The notes under the pieces are model-generated. The model had not been told where the DNA came from, made no database searches, and worked only from the letters and a program-made list of their open reading frames with translations. The position numbers and the translations under genes were made by a program. Below, in pieces: positions 1 through 12,949 of a DNA stretch of 64,000 nt. The stretch's first letter is position 1; every line of letters begins with the position of its first letter. Source of the stretch: Cephalotus follicularis (lineage: Eukaryota; Streptophyta; Magnoliopsida; Oxalidales; Cephalotaceae); the NCBI GenBank assembly GCA_001972305.1, contig BDDD01002653.1:129397-193396 (forward strand), given 5' to 3'.

Positions 1-152
1 AAGGAAGGCCAAGAAGAAGAAGATAAAGAAAGAAAAGCCACTTGGAGTGGTTGGGGGAGCTGCCGAGGAAAAGCTCAAAGAGCTTGTGGAGGAAAAGGCT
101 TGCTTCTTCTATGGGAAGCCAAGCCATTGGAAAAAGGAATGCAAGGAGTTCC
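1..152 (+). pseudogene. Ty1/copia gag C-terminal fragment with zinc-knuckle remnant (outermost layer)
   Basis: The frame starting at base 2 reads a lysine-rich tract followed by a CFFYGKPSHWKKEC-like segment. That matches the nucleocapsid zinc knuckle of a copia Gag, which binds the element RNA during packaging. The open frame runs into base 153, where the LTR of element A begins (TGTTAGATTAGG), so A inserted just downstream of the knuckle. Only the tail of this gag is in the window and the rest lies to the left. The fragment resembles the gag of A, C and E but is not identical to it. It is a fossil. What is seen: the basic tract and knuckle spacing. What is inferred: family membership. Confidence 0.7.
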
Positions 153-2446
153 TGTTAGATTAGGGTGTCCCTACAAGCCATGAGGTGGTTGCAACCATAT
201 GTTCTTAATATATGATACACTATTGAATCGTACATTCTGAATTCCATTCTTGTTCTATTGTGCGTATTTAAGTAACAATTGGCATATTGCTATATGTATC
301 ATCACAAACCGTCTCAATGGATCAGTTAATCACCATGTTAACTGAATAGACATATAGCACCTTGTCCATAAAGGGTTGAATCTCGTACCTGGGTGGTTGT
401 GAGAATGAGATCCTTACTCCCCTGTGACAAAAAGTTCCAAGTCATAGGTTCTCTTTCTCAGGGAAATTGAAGAACCCCAAAGACTTGTCATTTTTATGCT
501 TGCCCTCTTGAGTTTAGGGGATGGATGATCTCATTTTCATTTGGGTTTACGCTAAACCCGATGAGGGGTGTGTGCTAAAGAGCATGACACTGAACCAACC
601 CAACATAGGTTATCTATTTGGAGAGCCAACACCTATGTCAATAGAGTTCCTATTGTCTCTATGATGTATAGTCGAAGGTGACTAGTAGATCATACGTGAT
701 TTATGTTTTGTCCTTAGACCTGAGTGGCTGGCATACATTATGTAGTAACCGCTTGGCTTTGATTTTTGTCTTACTCAGCACTAGCCACGTGCAGGCAAAA
801 GGGTAGTCTTTGGGCCTTGTGGGAGCTGCATGTAGATTATGGTCGAGTACGCAAAACGGGATCATCACACCCGTGTTGATGGGTTATAGGCTCTATAACA
901 TCTATGACCATTGATGACTTATAGTCCTGGCTAGGCACTTGGGAAATTGGAAATAGTCGATTTCCTGGGATGTCTTCCGATAGTCTCAATGCATTAATAG
1001 AATTATATTTATCGTGGTTTTACCTAGGGGTGACATTTATCCAAACCCTACTCCGCGATCGGAGCCGAGATGATGAGGGATACATGACACATAAACTGAT
1101 GAAAGTGAAGAAAGTACGGGTGATCCAGTTAACGTATGATAGTCGTGGTACTATGGTCCACGGATCTGGGGTAGATTTAAGATCACACGGGGCCATGCAG
1201 ATAGTCGAAAAACTATTAGGATTGTCATACCAGAATGATGGGATGTTCTAGGAAATATATGGTCACACCCCATTTCATTATTTAACACATGGTTAACATT
1301 TAATCCAGCATTTACTAATAATTGAAAAATTAAACTTTTGCGCATTCGATATAATGGATTATTCAAAAGTATTCGCATGCAGCCCATACTACATGCTTAA
1401 ACTAGCACAATCCCAACTTATATATTACATATTACGAATGTAAATATAACATAACAGGGTACAACTTATTACAATTACAACAACCATAAGAAAATCTTCG
1501 AGAACAGCTTCAGCAGCAAATCTCCAAACTTCCTTTGTCAATATGAAATTGTAGGTATTAGCCTTTGTCCTCACTCGGGTAAGTAGGAAGTATGCATGAA
1601 GATGAACATATAAATGTAATCATGCATAACAGTTTATATTTTAAAATAGTATATTTATGTATGCCAATATATATAAGCAACCATGCCAAGTGGCTACAAA
1701 CAGTCAGGCATCAGGAATACCACAAAGGGTACAATCAATCAGTCCAGTTGTCCGAAGACTATTAGTGGCTGTCATCTGTCGCTACCTCCTAGCCCCAACG
1801 GTGCACCACCTAACTACCACCATACACTCCGATGATGATAGAAAAGGTAAAGAGTATTGCCAACACTTGGCGGGCAGTTAACAGTCACGATCTGTATTGC
1901 AGATAAGTTTGGTGTATAAGCTCTGGCCAACTTCTGGCTCCTAGGCTCACATTTTTAGTCCATGATACACTCCGATCACAAGACCATCAGAACTATCAAT
2001 CACAATCAATGCAGTACAGTACAGTTATTACATAAATAATGTAATATAAAAGTGGTTCTCTTGTGTAAAGAAAATAGTAAAACAATTCAATAGGTTCTCA
2101 CTTGGAGAAAACCGTATAGTACAGTTGAAAACATTTAATTGTGCATATAGCACTCAGTCTTTGAAATCTTGTAAAACAGTAGTATTTATACAAATTACTT
2201 TGATAGATATCATATATCTATAACAGTGAGCAATATACAATTGCATAATTGTACGATCAGTAGCAATTCAACACTTCAACAGTGGATAAACAATACAATC
2301 AATATCAATTTATGTGAATCAAACAGTGGATGCATAAGTCGTTCAATTCCTATAATTTGATTACACAAAGCAGTAATTGATTGTTGGAATCATCCGTTAT
2401 GGAAACCAGTGCAATCAAGAGAATTTAACACGAAACATGCATTTAA

Positions 2447-2590
2447 GCGTCGACAGTTTCTTGCAAAGCATCGATAGTCTAATTAAAGCGTCGATAGTGT
2501 TGTCACTCTTAAACATCGACGAATTTTACCTTAAGCGTCGACAATTGCACCTCAAACGTCGACGGTCCTTTGTTAAGCGTCGACGGTTTA
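2447..2590. repeat. GTCGAC-type short repeat cluster in LTR X
   Basis: About seven variants of GCGTCGACAG (GCGTCGATAG, ACGTCGACGG and similar) occur within 145 bases at roughly 20-base spacing, separated by short T-rich text. The core is the palindrome GTCGAC. Related clusters sit in LTRs of other families in this window. Confidence 0.75.
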
Positions 2591-3335
2591 TGACGTTCAT
2601 GCAATTTTTTAGTAAACAAAGCATGCAAATCTCACATTTAATTCATCCAATCAACAACATATAATCACATATAAACCATCTTGACATAATAGACATACTA
2701 TATCTTCAAATTCATGTCATAACCCTACCTCGATTCGCTATCCCATAATCAATTGATTGATTATTCTCTTTATAGCTCATTTTCCTTCAATTCCAATTTC
2801 ATCTTCAATTTCCAGAATTTAATCTATGTTTGCATGCTAACAGTAGATATAATACGGAAATCAGTTTGTATATATCAACTGAATAACTATGACAACAACT
2901 AAATTCAAGAACAAAAGCTTACCAATATAAATCCAAGCTTCAAGTTCAACTTTGAACTTAATCCTTCAACCAGAAATTCCCAGTTTACTCCAGATTAATT
3001 CCTCTCTTCTCAAACATTTTTAGCACTCCACTCAGCTCATAAACGTACATCATATAGGGAATTCATTATCTCATTGACTCATCAATTCTCTAACACCAAC
3101 CATTAACGTTTTCTCTTTTCTCTCACTCCCTATTTTCTGTCAATTTTTGTCTCTCTCTCTTCTGTTTTGCAGGTTGTAAGTGTTGACGACATACCCAAGA
3201 CACCAATACTTCCTTAACCATATGCTGGTGACACGTTTTGTAAGGCTTGACACGTCTCCATAACACCTGTCCATTTTAAAATGCAAGACATGCCACCACT
3301 CTATTTTAATTGCCTGCAACAGATACCTGTCTGCG

Positions 3336-3420
3336 TGCAAAGCGTCGCCGATTTTGGTCTTGGCGTCGACGGTTAGGCACAAAGCGTCGATGTTTGTTTC
3401 TTTGGTGTCGACGATTTGGC
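3336..3420. repeat. Second GTCGAC-type cluster in LTR X
   Basis: Four variants (GCGTCGCCG, GCGTCGACGG, GCGTCGATG, GTGTCGACG) follow each other at 20-25 base spacing, with TTTGG or CAAA between them. Confidence 0.65.
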
Positions 3421-5001
3421 GCCAAATTCCCGTTTTTAAGTTTTATTGAAACAACTTTCAATTTAGTTCAATTTAGTCCAATTGGCATGCAATTAAACCC
3501 TCAATAACAATTATTAGCTTAATCCATGGACAATTAAGCATTAATTTCAAATCATTGTATACTTTATGCATTATTTATACAATATACATTAAATTTAAAA
3601 TTGCGGGTATTGCATATATCATTGTACCGGAATCCAACATGGCTTTTTGGGTCCTACCTGGTTTGGGAATCAGTTGACATGTGAAGGGACACATGCCATT
3701 TAGTGAGAGGATGGCATCTAGGGAGATGTTACTTGGCCTAGGAAAATTTATTTTGTTGGGCTTTATCATTTCTAATGATATGAGTTCGAGCTGAACCATA
3801 AATAATCTGTTCCGGGCTAAGGGGTATTTTTGTCATTTATGAATTATTGAATAATTCATGGAGAGAGAGAGTATTTGGGTCGAACCCTATGCCTTGGTAT
3901 GGCTAGGATTTGGGATGCCCAAATGTAGCCTTTGGTTGGTACATTAGTAACTTTCTAGTTACTTCTTGATTGGATTAAAACTAAGTTTGTTATTTGACTT
4001 TTCAACTATCGCATTTACCAAGTAACACATGCTTGAATTACTTGGCTCTTATTGCACCATCATGGCCGGCCTTGTGAGTGGAGGAGAGTGAGTGAGTGTT
4101 GTCATCTTTGCATTGGTTGAAAGCATAAGTCAATTGAGATATTTGGTTTCTCAAATTGGAGCACGCGATAACATGCACATTTTAACTCTTAAGTGAAAAA
4201 CATAACATTCATTTAACTCACTCTGCTAATTTCTCTACCTCATGTCGTCTCTCTCTTTTCTCACTTGCATCTCCTTCTTCACCGTTGTTTAAGGTCTCCA
4301 TTAATGGAGTTTGAGAGCTCTAAAGCTCAAGAAGAGAGAAGCAAAAATATTCACCTCATTACCCTCTAAAACTCTTATTTGGTGGAATTTTTCCTTTTAA
4401 ACTCTTCATACTTTGAGTAATTTTATAGGATATCAAACCAGCCTTTTTCTCTTCATAAAAGACACTTGCCGCCACCTTGGAAGCAAGATTTGTGAAGGAA
4501 GATAGCTTGGAAATCAACTTGGAGCATCACCCAAATTTGGAGTGAAGGAGTAAAGATTAATTGGTAATTTTTCTTTCACTTCCTTAGTAGTTTTTGTGGT
4601 ATGGTGCGAGTGTGGTTGTGGCTGGGATTTTGCCAAATCCTAGCACGTTTTTCAGGTGGTTATGTGCAGGTTTTTTGTGTTTTAAAACCCTTAGGGTTAG
4701 AGTTTAGGCATTTTATATGGTGGGATTAGTTTAGGGTTATGTGTGCAAGCCTAAACCGAATTTGGTGAGAGATCAATGTAAGGGTTAGTGTGTACCCTTC
4801 CCACCCGTGCCCTTGCCATGTTTGGAACCTGCCATAGGTTCATTTAATTGTCCGGTTAGAGATCATCTGGTGCAATTGGGACATCTACAGACATCGGTTA
4901 TGGGTGGTTCCTTGATCGGAATCAAAATTTTTAAAATTTTACACCCTAAACCATAATGTTCCGAATGTTTTTCTTCCGCTGCCTTCCCAATTCCCAACAA
5001 G

Positions 5002-5013
5002 TGGTATCAGAGC
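5002..5013 (+). other. Primer-binding site of A (tRNA-iMet)
   Basis: TGGTATCAGAGC is complementary to the 3' end of plant initiator-Met tRNA and begins two bases after the LTR end. It marks 4999/5000 as the LTR/internal border. Confidence 0.85.
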
Positions 5014-6730
5014 GACTAATTGGCATTAATTGGACCTTTATTTGATATTTAATGGATTGGTTTGGTGTGTCGTAACATAGGCCAAAATTTTACCCCAAAA
5101 CGCTAAAGCGAAATTGACAAAATGTGATCATTTGTAATGTTCTATTCATGTTGTTTTTGTCAATGGATTGAACTTGTGTAAATGTCTGTTTACATAGACT
5201 GTTTGATAATCCGAAGGTTAATACATTGGATGTTGATAATGCATGGGGCATTCTAACATCCTCGTGTATGACTTAGGATCGCAAATGGACCTCCAAAAGT
5301 TCTTTGTAATAGTGCAATTTCTTATTCAAGAGGAATAATAAATATTAGTTTATTCTAATATAAAATTGCATAGTTTTCACTTGATTAAACCCTTTTTTGC
5401 GATTGATCTTTGAATGTAGAGTTTAACTACATATAGGGTAACTAGATATTAATTTATTTAGTGGGAGTGAAATTCCCTTTTGACTGGTAGATAAATCGAT
5501 AATCCATTGAATATTAAATCTCAACGTATTTATTCATTAAATATATTAGGTGAATATATTTGTTTGAATTTCTTGTGCATGCTGATAGACTTGGGACTAG
5601 ACATAGCTTTTTAGTTTCTTTTGTTGTTGCTATTTAATTCTTTTATTACTATGGTATTCATTTGGATTAAAATAAGGCTGTCTGCGCGTGCCAATTAATT
5701 TTTCTTATCTATTATTTCCTAGAGTAGAAATTCTCCTCTCCCTTTTAATTGTATTCTTTTTTTTTTAATGTAAATGATAATGTAATATTTTTAAATGGGG
5801 ATGCAATGGAGCTTGAAGAGAGGATCAAGAAGAATACAAGACCAAGTGAAGACCATGTATCCATGGTTTGAATGATGTAATAAAGTAGATATTAAATAAT
5901 AATCACCTAAGAGACCAGGTGGTCACGTTTTCTCAAGTGATCACCATAATAGTTAAAGTCCCAAGTCATGCCAATATTTTTTTTTTAGGATACATAAGAT
6001 GGATGATTTTATTTTTTCAAACAATCCAAACATGTCCAAGCATGCTCAGCCGTCCAAATGGATTGGAAGATAATTAAATTATCTAAAACGGCTATGGTAA
6101 GAAATAAAATTTGATGAGACCTAATTTCCTCCAATTTGTAAAATAATATGTCCATAGGCGGTGGGGTACTAGGGTGCCCCATCGTTGCCCTTCCATGACC
6201 TTCGTTGAATGTTTTGGACATATTGGGGATAGCACTACCACAGCAGAGGTCCTCCGTAAGACAATTTCTATTCCATTTCAGTGTGAGGTGCACTGGAAAG
6301 AAAAAAACCACGTTTTGGCACTCTGACTAGCACACTAGTGGAGATCAAAACAGGTTCATTTCTTTGAGGATTGTGGATTTGACTTATATCAGAATCTTAT
6401 GGCTGTTGTCATGCTAAAGCTGAGACCATAAGAGCCGACAGGCCAAATCTTGTATCGGATCTTGCATGAAGGGCAAGAGGTCCTTATGTAAATAGACACT
6501 CGTGTCTACCTTTTTTGCTTATTGTTGTTATTGTCAGCCACAGCTGAGGCCATAATATGTGAGATAGATTCCGATCCCCACTAGGAAGCAAGGGGCTTCC
6601 CGAATTCCACATGGAGGTGTGGGATACGATTAGAATAGTGGGAATGAGCCATAATTACAAAAGACCAAGAATTACGGTAAAAACATCAATGGAATAATTT
6701 GCTAATATTCTCTCTTTCTTTCCTCGTATA

Positions 6731-6735
6731 GGTTG
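6731..6735 (+). other. Left target-site duplication of element C (GGTTG)
   Basis: GGTTG at 6731-6735 is repeated at 16134-16138, on the other side of element C. Removing C leaves a junction matching the leader/gag border of C and E themselves. Confidence 0.9.
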
Positions 6736-9429
6736 TGTTAGATTAGGGTGTCCCTGCAAGCCACGAGGAGGCTGCAGACATATGTCCTCAGCATATGACA
6801 CACTCTTGAATCGTACATTCTTAGTTCCATTAATGTTCTATTGTGCATATTCAGTAAATATTGGCATCTTGCTATATGTATTATCCCATACCGTCTCTAC
6901 GGATCAGCTGATCACCATGTCGACAGAATACACATATAGCGCCATGTCCGTAAAGGGTTGAATCTCATGCCTGAGAGGTTATGAGAATGAGGTCCTTACT
7001 CCCTTGTGACAAAAGTTCCAAGTCATAGGTTCACTCTCTTAGGGCAATTGATGAACCGCAAAGATTCACCGTGTTATGCTTGCTCCGAATTGTAAAGGAG
7101 GATGGATCATCTCATTGCCATTTGGGTTTTACCCTAAAGCTGATGCGGGGTGTGTGCAGAGGCACGACACTGAACTGACCCACCTTAGGTTATCTATTTT
7201 GAGAGTCAACACCTCTGTCAATAGAGTTCCTATTGTAGCGGTAGTGCTTAGCCAAAGAGGGCTAGTAGATCATACGCGATTTACGTTGTATCGTTAGACC
7301 TGAGCGGCTGACATACATTGTGTAGCAACTGCTTGGCTTTGATTTTTGCCTTCCCCAGCACTAGCTACGTGCTGGCAAAAGGGTTGTCTTTGGGCCTTGT
7401 GGGAGCTGCATTGAGATGTGTGGGCGAGTGCGCAAGACAGGATCGTCACACCCGTGTTGAGGGTTATAGGCTCTATAACATATGTGACCGTTGCAGACTT
7501 AAAGTTCTGGCCAGGCACTGGGAGATTGGGAACGAGAGGTTTCCGGGGATATCTCCCATAGTCTCAATGCGTCCGTAGAATTATAGTTATCGTGGTTTTT
7601 CCTAGGGGTGACATTTATCCAAACCCTAGTCTGCGGTCGGAGCCGAGATGACGAATGATACGCGGCACACAAACCGATGACAGTGATAAAGTACTGGGGA
7701 ACCGGTTAACGAATGATAGACGTGGTACTTTTGTGTCCGCGGATCTGGGGGTGATCATAGATCACACTCGGACTATTAGCTGGATAGTCGTACCAGAACT
7801 TAGGGATGTTCTGAGAAATTTGTCATCGTATCGGAAATCCACCAGGCTTTCGGGCCCCGCCTGATTATTGGAAAAGTGACGCATGCTGCACACATGCTCG
7901 CTTGGAGGTAAATCTAGTTTTTAAACTAGTATATATTATTTTGACATTAGTGATTTGTTTTTCATTCCACTAATAGTCATCTTGATGTATAAGAGATTTT
8001 ACAGCCGGTGCATGATTTAATTTTAATTAAATTAATTAAAGAGAGGGTCTTTAATTATTTAAAGTGAGAAACTTTAATTAAATCATTGAAGAGCGAAACA
8101 TGTTTAATTAATTGAGAGAATTATTAAACATGTATGAGAAACAAAATTAAAATTGAAAGAGATTTTAATTAAAGGAGAAAGGAGAAACCCAATTAAAATT
8201 GAAAGAGATTTTAATTAAAGGAGAAAAGAGAAATAAGAGAGAGAGAGACACTTAATTTTTATTAAGTCAAAATGCATTTTAAAAAGGTTTTTTTTTATAA
8301 AATCTCTCTCTTAATCTCTCTCACACTCTCTCCCACCAATCTCTCCCATCTCTCCCTTTTCTTCTTCTTACAACGCACGAGTCGTGCGTTTTGGGCGAGG
8401 CAGAAGAGCGCCACGAGTGCGCACAGTGCAGTGGCGTTGTTCTGCCGAGGAAGATGACGGTGCTTCACGCCGGTGACCGGGGGATGGCGGGCGCCCTTCC
8501 CTGGTAAGTCTCCTTCCTTCCTCTCTCCCGTTTCTCCCTTTTTTCTCCCCTACGGCAGTTTGTGGGTTTTGCCGTTTCTTGCTCTTTGTGCCTTCTCTTC
8601 CACAGCCGATGGTCCTGGTAGGTGGAGCCGCTTCGGCTCTACCCATCTTGACCTTAGTTTAGGCGTTTCCATCGTTGTTTGGCCAGTTGTGCGTTTGGTG
8701 AGTCAACTCTGGCGAGTTGAAGCGTCGGCCTGCTGTGACTTGCCGTTCCGCGCCGAGTCACGGCGAGTCTTGGGTGGGGGTGTGCCGGGTTGGTGTCGCT
8801 GAGCCGTTTGGTGGCTTGGCGGCCGCTGACGACGAACGGCGAGTCAACCCCGTGACTCGCCGCTGACCAATCTCTGCGTTCCAGGTCGAGTCTCGGCCAC
8901 CGGTGTGTTCTCCGTGGTGTTGGCGTCCATATATGTCAAGGCCGGTCAATGGAGAGTTGACCAAGAGTCACTGAGTCCGAACTCAGTGAGTCGCCGCCTC
9001 TAGCCGCCATGTTCCGGCACGGTTCCGGGCGTGTCTCCTCCAGATTCGAGTTGAGCAGATTTTTTGGAGTCCGTTGGTGTCAAGATCAAACGAAATGTGG
9101 ACTGTCTGAAAACCAGCGGTGTTACCGGTGACCGGCATTTGCTACTACAAGCGTGTAGCGGCAAAGTGGTGGAGCCTCCAACGTTGGTATGATTGCTTCA
9201 CTCTTACTTTTATTGTTACCGACGTGTGTTCGGTTTATCTTTTTGTGCATTCTTATTCTTGTTTTAGTTCGCTTGTTAATTAAACGAAGATCCTAGGCTT
9301 TTTAATTTGGTAATAAGATGTAAGTGTGGACCATGACTTTCAGTCTTGGTGTTTTTTGAAAAATTAAAAATTATACACACTTGCGTCCTAGGACCAAATC
9401 GACCGGGAACCCTTGCCAGGTTTCCAACA
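6736..9429 (+). repeat. 5' LTR of element C (2694 bp)
   Basis: It starts TGTTAGATTAGG and ends TTTCCAACA, with the primer site right after it. The first 1.3 kb matches the other copies of the family. The middle holds an AT-rich block (8030-8260, with a tandemly repeated ATTAAAATTGAAAGAG segment), a CT-rich run and then a GC-rich block (about 8360-9180). The GC-rich block contains a GTAAGT site (8504-8509) and repeated GAGTCA/GAGTTGAC words. The small reading frames in it look like chance frames in promoter or leader sequence. Confidence 0.9.
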
Positions 9430-10855
9430 AGTGGTATTAGAGCGATCCGTTTAATTTCAATTGGACTTTAATTTCAGTTTTGGTGGCTATTTCGTTATAA
9501 TTAAAGTACCTGAAATTCTGGTTTAATTCTCTTCCCATGATTGTTTTATAAAATAAAATATTATTTTTCAGGAAACTAGGTTTTAAATAATCTAGTGGGA
9601 GGTTTATTGGAGTGTCGGCGGACTTGTGGAATTATTTCGATTGGCCATCAGAAATTGAAATTACTTGTGTTTATTTAAAGTCTATAGTGGATGTATATTT
9701 TAAATGTCTTATGCATGATGGCTGGTTATGGGACTGGACATAGCTTTTGATTTCTTTTGTGGATGGTTTAATTTGCTTTGTTAACTTCCGCTTTTATTTG
9801 GTCTGTAATTTGGTTGCCTGCGAGCACCATTAATTCCTTATTTGTATTATTCTCTCTCTCCCTCCAATTTGTATTCTGTTCTTTATTTTTTAAATGTATT
9901 TTGAGAAATTTCTTTTTTGTAAACAAAGAAGAGACGAATAACAAAGGAGCTTGTAGAGGAAGATAAAGGAAGTTACAAGACGAAGTGAAGGCCATGTATG
10001 CGTGGTGCATTTTGTAATAAAGTAGTTTTAAATAGTTCACCTAGGAGATCGAGTGGTCACATTGGCATGTGTGATCACTCATAGATTTAGTCCCTGACCA
10101 CGCCATATTTATTTATAAGTGAGAAATAGGTTGCATGAGGTGGATGTTTTCTTTTTTGCAAACAATCCAAACACGTCAAGCATGCTAAGCCGCTCAATTG
10201 GATTGGAAGATAAAATCAATCTAATTAACGGCATGGTAATATATAAAATTTTATGAGACCAAATTCATCCAACTTGTTAAATAATAAGTCCATAAGCGGT
10301 GGGATATAAGGCTGTCCCATCGTTGGCCTTCCATAATTTTCGTTGAATGGTGTGGATATATTTGGGATAGCACTGCACAAGGCAGAGGTCCTCCATATGA
10401 CCATTTCTGTTCAATTTCAATACTAAGGGAGTACTGGAAGGAAGTAGCCATGTTTCGATACCGATGGCACGCACACAGGCGGGTATACAAACGGGTTCAT
10501 TTCTTTAAGGATTGTGGGTTCATACTATTGGCACAACACACGGTTGTGGATTGTATGGGTCGCGAGGCCGGAATTTGTATCGGATCTTACACAGAGGGCA
10601 AGAGGTCCTAATGTAAATGGACACTTGTGTCTAACAAGTTTGATATTGTGGTGGTTCATGCACACGGCTGGGGTCATGATAAAGAGAGATAGATTCCGAT
10701 CCCCACTAGGAGGCAAGAGGCTTCTTGAATACCACATGGAGGTGTGGGATACGATTACAATAGTGGGAGGAGCCATAATTACAAAAGACCAAGGATTATT
10801 GTAATAACATAAATGGAATGATTTGTTAATATTCTCTTTCTTTTTCCTCATATAG
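9430..10855 (+). other. Leader of element C with primer site (9432-9443)
   Basis: The primer site reads TGGTATTAGAGC. The leader is non-coding and shared with A and E. It ends in a run of C and T followed by CATATAG at 10849-10855, a 3' splice-site-like end present at the same place in all three copies. Removal of a leader intron before gag is an inference from that conservation. A donor could lie in the LTR. Confidence 0.7.
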
Positions 10856-11510
10856 GTTGCTAGTTTTTACATACTTGATTATATACTCAAATTGGCAAAC
10901 AGCACAAACCAACTTTAAACACGTTTAACACTCCAAAACTTGAACATCCGTATTTGACTGAATGGAAACACGTTTAGCGTAACATTCTCACGAGCATGAG
11001 AGTCGCTCATGTCATGACTAAGATAACCCCGAGCTAGTGAACGATGTATCCGACCATCACAAGGCCAGTTGGGCTAAATGGTGGAACGACGATTATCGAG
11101 CTTGTACCCTATCAATTGTTGGCATGTTGCCACAATTCCGCATGATCGGGTTATGCACTCACAGACCTTGTGTATCATGCTTACACAACTTGAGGAGTTG
11201 TATGGCACCCAGTCAAGGACTGTAAAGGTAGATTTTGACCAAGAGAGGTCATGATCGTTTGTGATGTCTCGATTTCTTACTTGAATAATCTCAAGGAGAG
11301 ATAGATCAAGTGAATCTAAGTTCCAAGGGTGAAAACCTAAGGAAGAGGCAGTTAGTGCAAAAGGGATTCCATTTTAGAAAAACGATCTAAAAGTTTTATA
11401 TGGAGTTTGCCTACTTTCATTGTGGGAAGCTGGGGCAAATGGAAGAGATTATAATATGTTCCTATAGTCCAAAGAACGAAATACCTCGTGGTTAGGTACT
11501 TTCATATTTT
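10856..11510 (+). pseudogene. Element C gag remnant
   Basis: The region encodes pieces of copia Gag. A stretch around 11037-11225 reads NDVSDHHKASWAKWWNDDYR and later TQLEELYGTQSRTVKVDFD in another frame, as in the UBN2-type copia capsid region. A basic linker and a weak zinc-knuckle trace follow near 11400-11460. The same words occur in A (16320-16740) and E (35915-36330), which supports homology. It is broken in several places and cannot make a full Gag. Confidence 0.7.
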
Positions 11511-11514
11511 ATCT

Positions 11515-11800
11515 AGTTTACAATGTAAGTTCAATTTGAGTAGTTGGCTCAGATTGTGAGACTAACATTTGTAACTCTTTGCAGGTTGCTGAGAGACGCT
11601 AGACAGCTGAGAGAGCTGATAAAGCTATGGACTGGCACCATGGTGATGCATCGAGGTTTCACACCTATGCAGTTGGCGTTTATGAATTGTGATTTTGTAA
11701 ATGGTTATGTAATAAAGATTTGATCTTTGTATATAAAGAACATTGTATGAAATTTTGTTTCTATGTGATATATGTATAAGATGAGCTGAAAGCTCAATTT
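11515..11800 (+). pseudogene. Element C protease remnant
   Basis: A copia-type aspartic protease is recognisable by comparison with A and E. A (V)DSGCETGI-like active-site segment is followed by NSLQ and then a GNGA/MVMH-like stretch ending in ALMNC. This enzyme would cut the Gag-Pol polyprotein. The GTAAGTT and TTTGCAG words inside it look like splice sites but lie in conserved coding text (see rejected items). Confidence 0.6.
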
Positions 11801-11949
11801 TTTTGGTATAAATTCTTAGTCTTATACATTTCAATGTTCTAGTTAGTGCAAGAGGCACGTGGACAGAAGAGATCGATGTCTTATATAATTACCATAACAT
11901 TATATTAACAATTCAAAGGAACAAATTAATAAAAGACTAAATGCTTCAT

Positions 11950-12940
11950 TCTTATTGCATTGTTGATTAGGTCATCCTAGAGATGCTAAGAAAACACAAT
12001 GGTTAAGGATGGTCTTTTGGACATCCAGGACGTGCGGTCCTTCCCATCGTGTGCACCATGTTTGATTGGTGTGATGACCAAATCTCCCTTCTCCGTGCGA
12101 GGAGATAGGATAGTGGACATATTAGATTAAGTCCACACTGACGGTAGTGAACCAATATCGGTCAATGCAAATAGAGGTTTTTACTACTTCAATACCATCA
12201 TCGGTGTTTTATCACGATTTTGGGTAAGTGTTTCAGGAGGAACACAAGTCTAAAATACTAAGAAAGAACCATGGATTTATGACTAGAAGTAGATAATGGT
12301 AAGGTCCATTATGTCCTTTATACGTCTTCCAAAATCTTTTTCTAGGTAATGCACTGCAGTTGGCAGAGCATATCCTAATCCGGATTCCTTCGAAATTCGT
12401 TCCCTCCGATATCGAGAGGATGTCATATGATCACGTAGATCCTAAATGGAGGAAACCCAGCCTAAACCGTTTGAGGGTTAAGCCCGTCCAGTTTATATAA
12501 GAAGGCGAAAACCTTCTAAGCTGGAGGCACGATTGAGACGTTGCTGGTTTGTGGAATATTCTAAGATGTGCTTAGGATATTACTTCTACTATCCCTGCAA
12601 ACCAATATGGTTTTGTTTCGCATACTGCAAAATTCCTAGAGAGGAATACCTGATTGCAGGAAGCAGTGGGAGTTAGGTGATACAAAGAGAGTTTCCACCA
12701 GATAGAAACCCACAGGATTATAAGGAACTAGAAGTTTATTCTTCTAAAGACATAATTGGGAAATGATCCCAATCTGAGATAGAGTCTCGATAAGGCTCTC
12801 CTCTAGCGAGGAGATCAGGCAAAGGTTTTCGACAGCGCCTGAGAAATAAGGTTTTCTCATTAAGGCATTGACGAACCTAACGTCAGCGTGATGACGAGCC
12901 TGTCAGCTACAAGGAAGCAGTGAAGAGCACTAATTCCAGG
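11950..12940 (+). pseudogene. Element C integrase remnant
   Basis: Fragments resembling the GAG-pre-integrase and integrase core of copia Pol are visible: LGHPRDAKKTQW near 11970, a CX2C-like VHHV..LIG segment, then TKSPFSVRGDRIVDIL and VHTDGSEPISVNANRGFYYFNT near 12080-12200. The C-terminal half is much decayed. The order (after protease, before RT) fixes the superfamily as Ty1/copia. Broken throughout. Confidence 0.7.
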
Positions 12941-12949
12941 ACATAATAA

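Larger units (their letters stand above)
1260..3614 (-). mobile_element. Solo gypsy-type LTR X inside the LTR of A
   Basis: The block begins TGGTCACACCCC and ends GGGTATTGCA. Read on the minus strand this is a TGCAATACCC start and a GGGGTGTGACCA end, a form common in plant gypsy LTRs. It interrupts an otherwise continuous copia LTR and is flanked by ATATA/TATAT, a duplication whose exact edge is ambiguous by one base. No internal coding sequence lies between the ends, so it is a solo LTR left by LTR-LTR recombination. It is AT-rich and holds two clusters of GTCGAC-like repeats. Confidence 0.75.
153..4999 (+). repeat. 5' LTR of copia element A, split by solo LTR X
   Basis: The LTR begins TGTTAGATTAGGGTGTCCCT, the same start as the LTRs at 6736, 14493 and 28819. 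It ends in CCCAACA directly before a tRNA-Met primer site. Bases 153-1259 align by eye with the first 1.1 kb of element C's LTR, and bases 3615-4999 form the second part. The interval 1260-3614 is a foreign solo LTR. The second part is diverged from C and E and lacks the GC-rich block they carry, so A looks like an older or different subfamily member. The five bases before it are GTTCC (148-152). The matching right-hand duplication was not found and probably lies beyond the window. Confidence 0.75.
5000..6735 (+). mobile_element. Copia element A, first internal block: primer site and leader
   Basis: The primer site TGGTATCAGAGC lies at 5002-5013 directly after the LTR. The following 1.7 kb is non-coding leader. 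Its second half, from about 5800, is clearly the same sequence as the leaders of C (about 9960-10855) and E (about 34800-35733). It ends in a pyrimidine-rich run and TATAG at 6727-6731, a 3' splice-site-like tract just before gag. Element C inserted immediately there, and A's sequence resumes at 16139. No gene of more than about 100 codons is supported in this stretch. Confidence 0.75.

Noticed and set aside
8368-8964. Overlapping GC-rich frames in the C LTR as a host gene fragment
   Set aside because: Frames are open on both strands because of base composition. The E 3' LTR equivalents do not keep one frame, and no family is recognised.
11526-11585. Possible 60-base intron (GTAAGTT to TTTGCAG) in element C, repeated in A (about 16799) and E (about 36398)
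   Set aside because: The text between the sites matches the copia protease active-site region (VDSGCETGI and NSLQ words), so it is conserved coding sequence rather than an intron.
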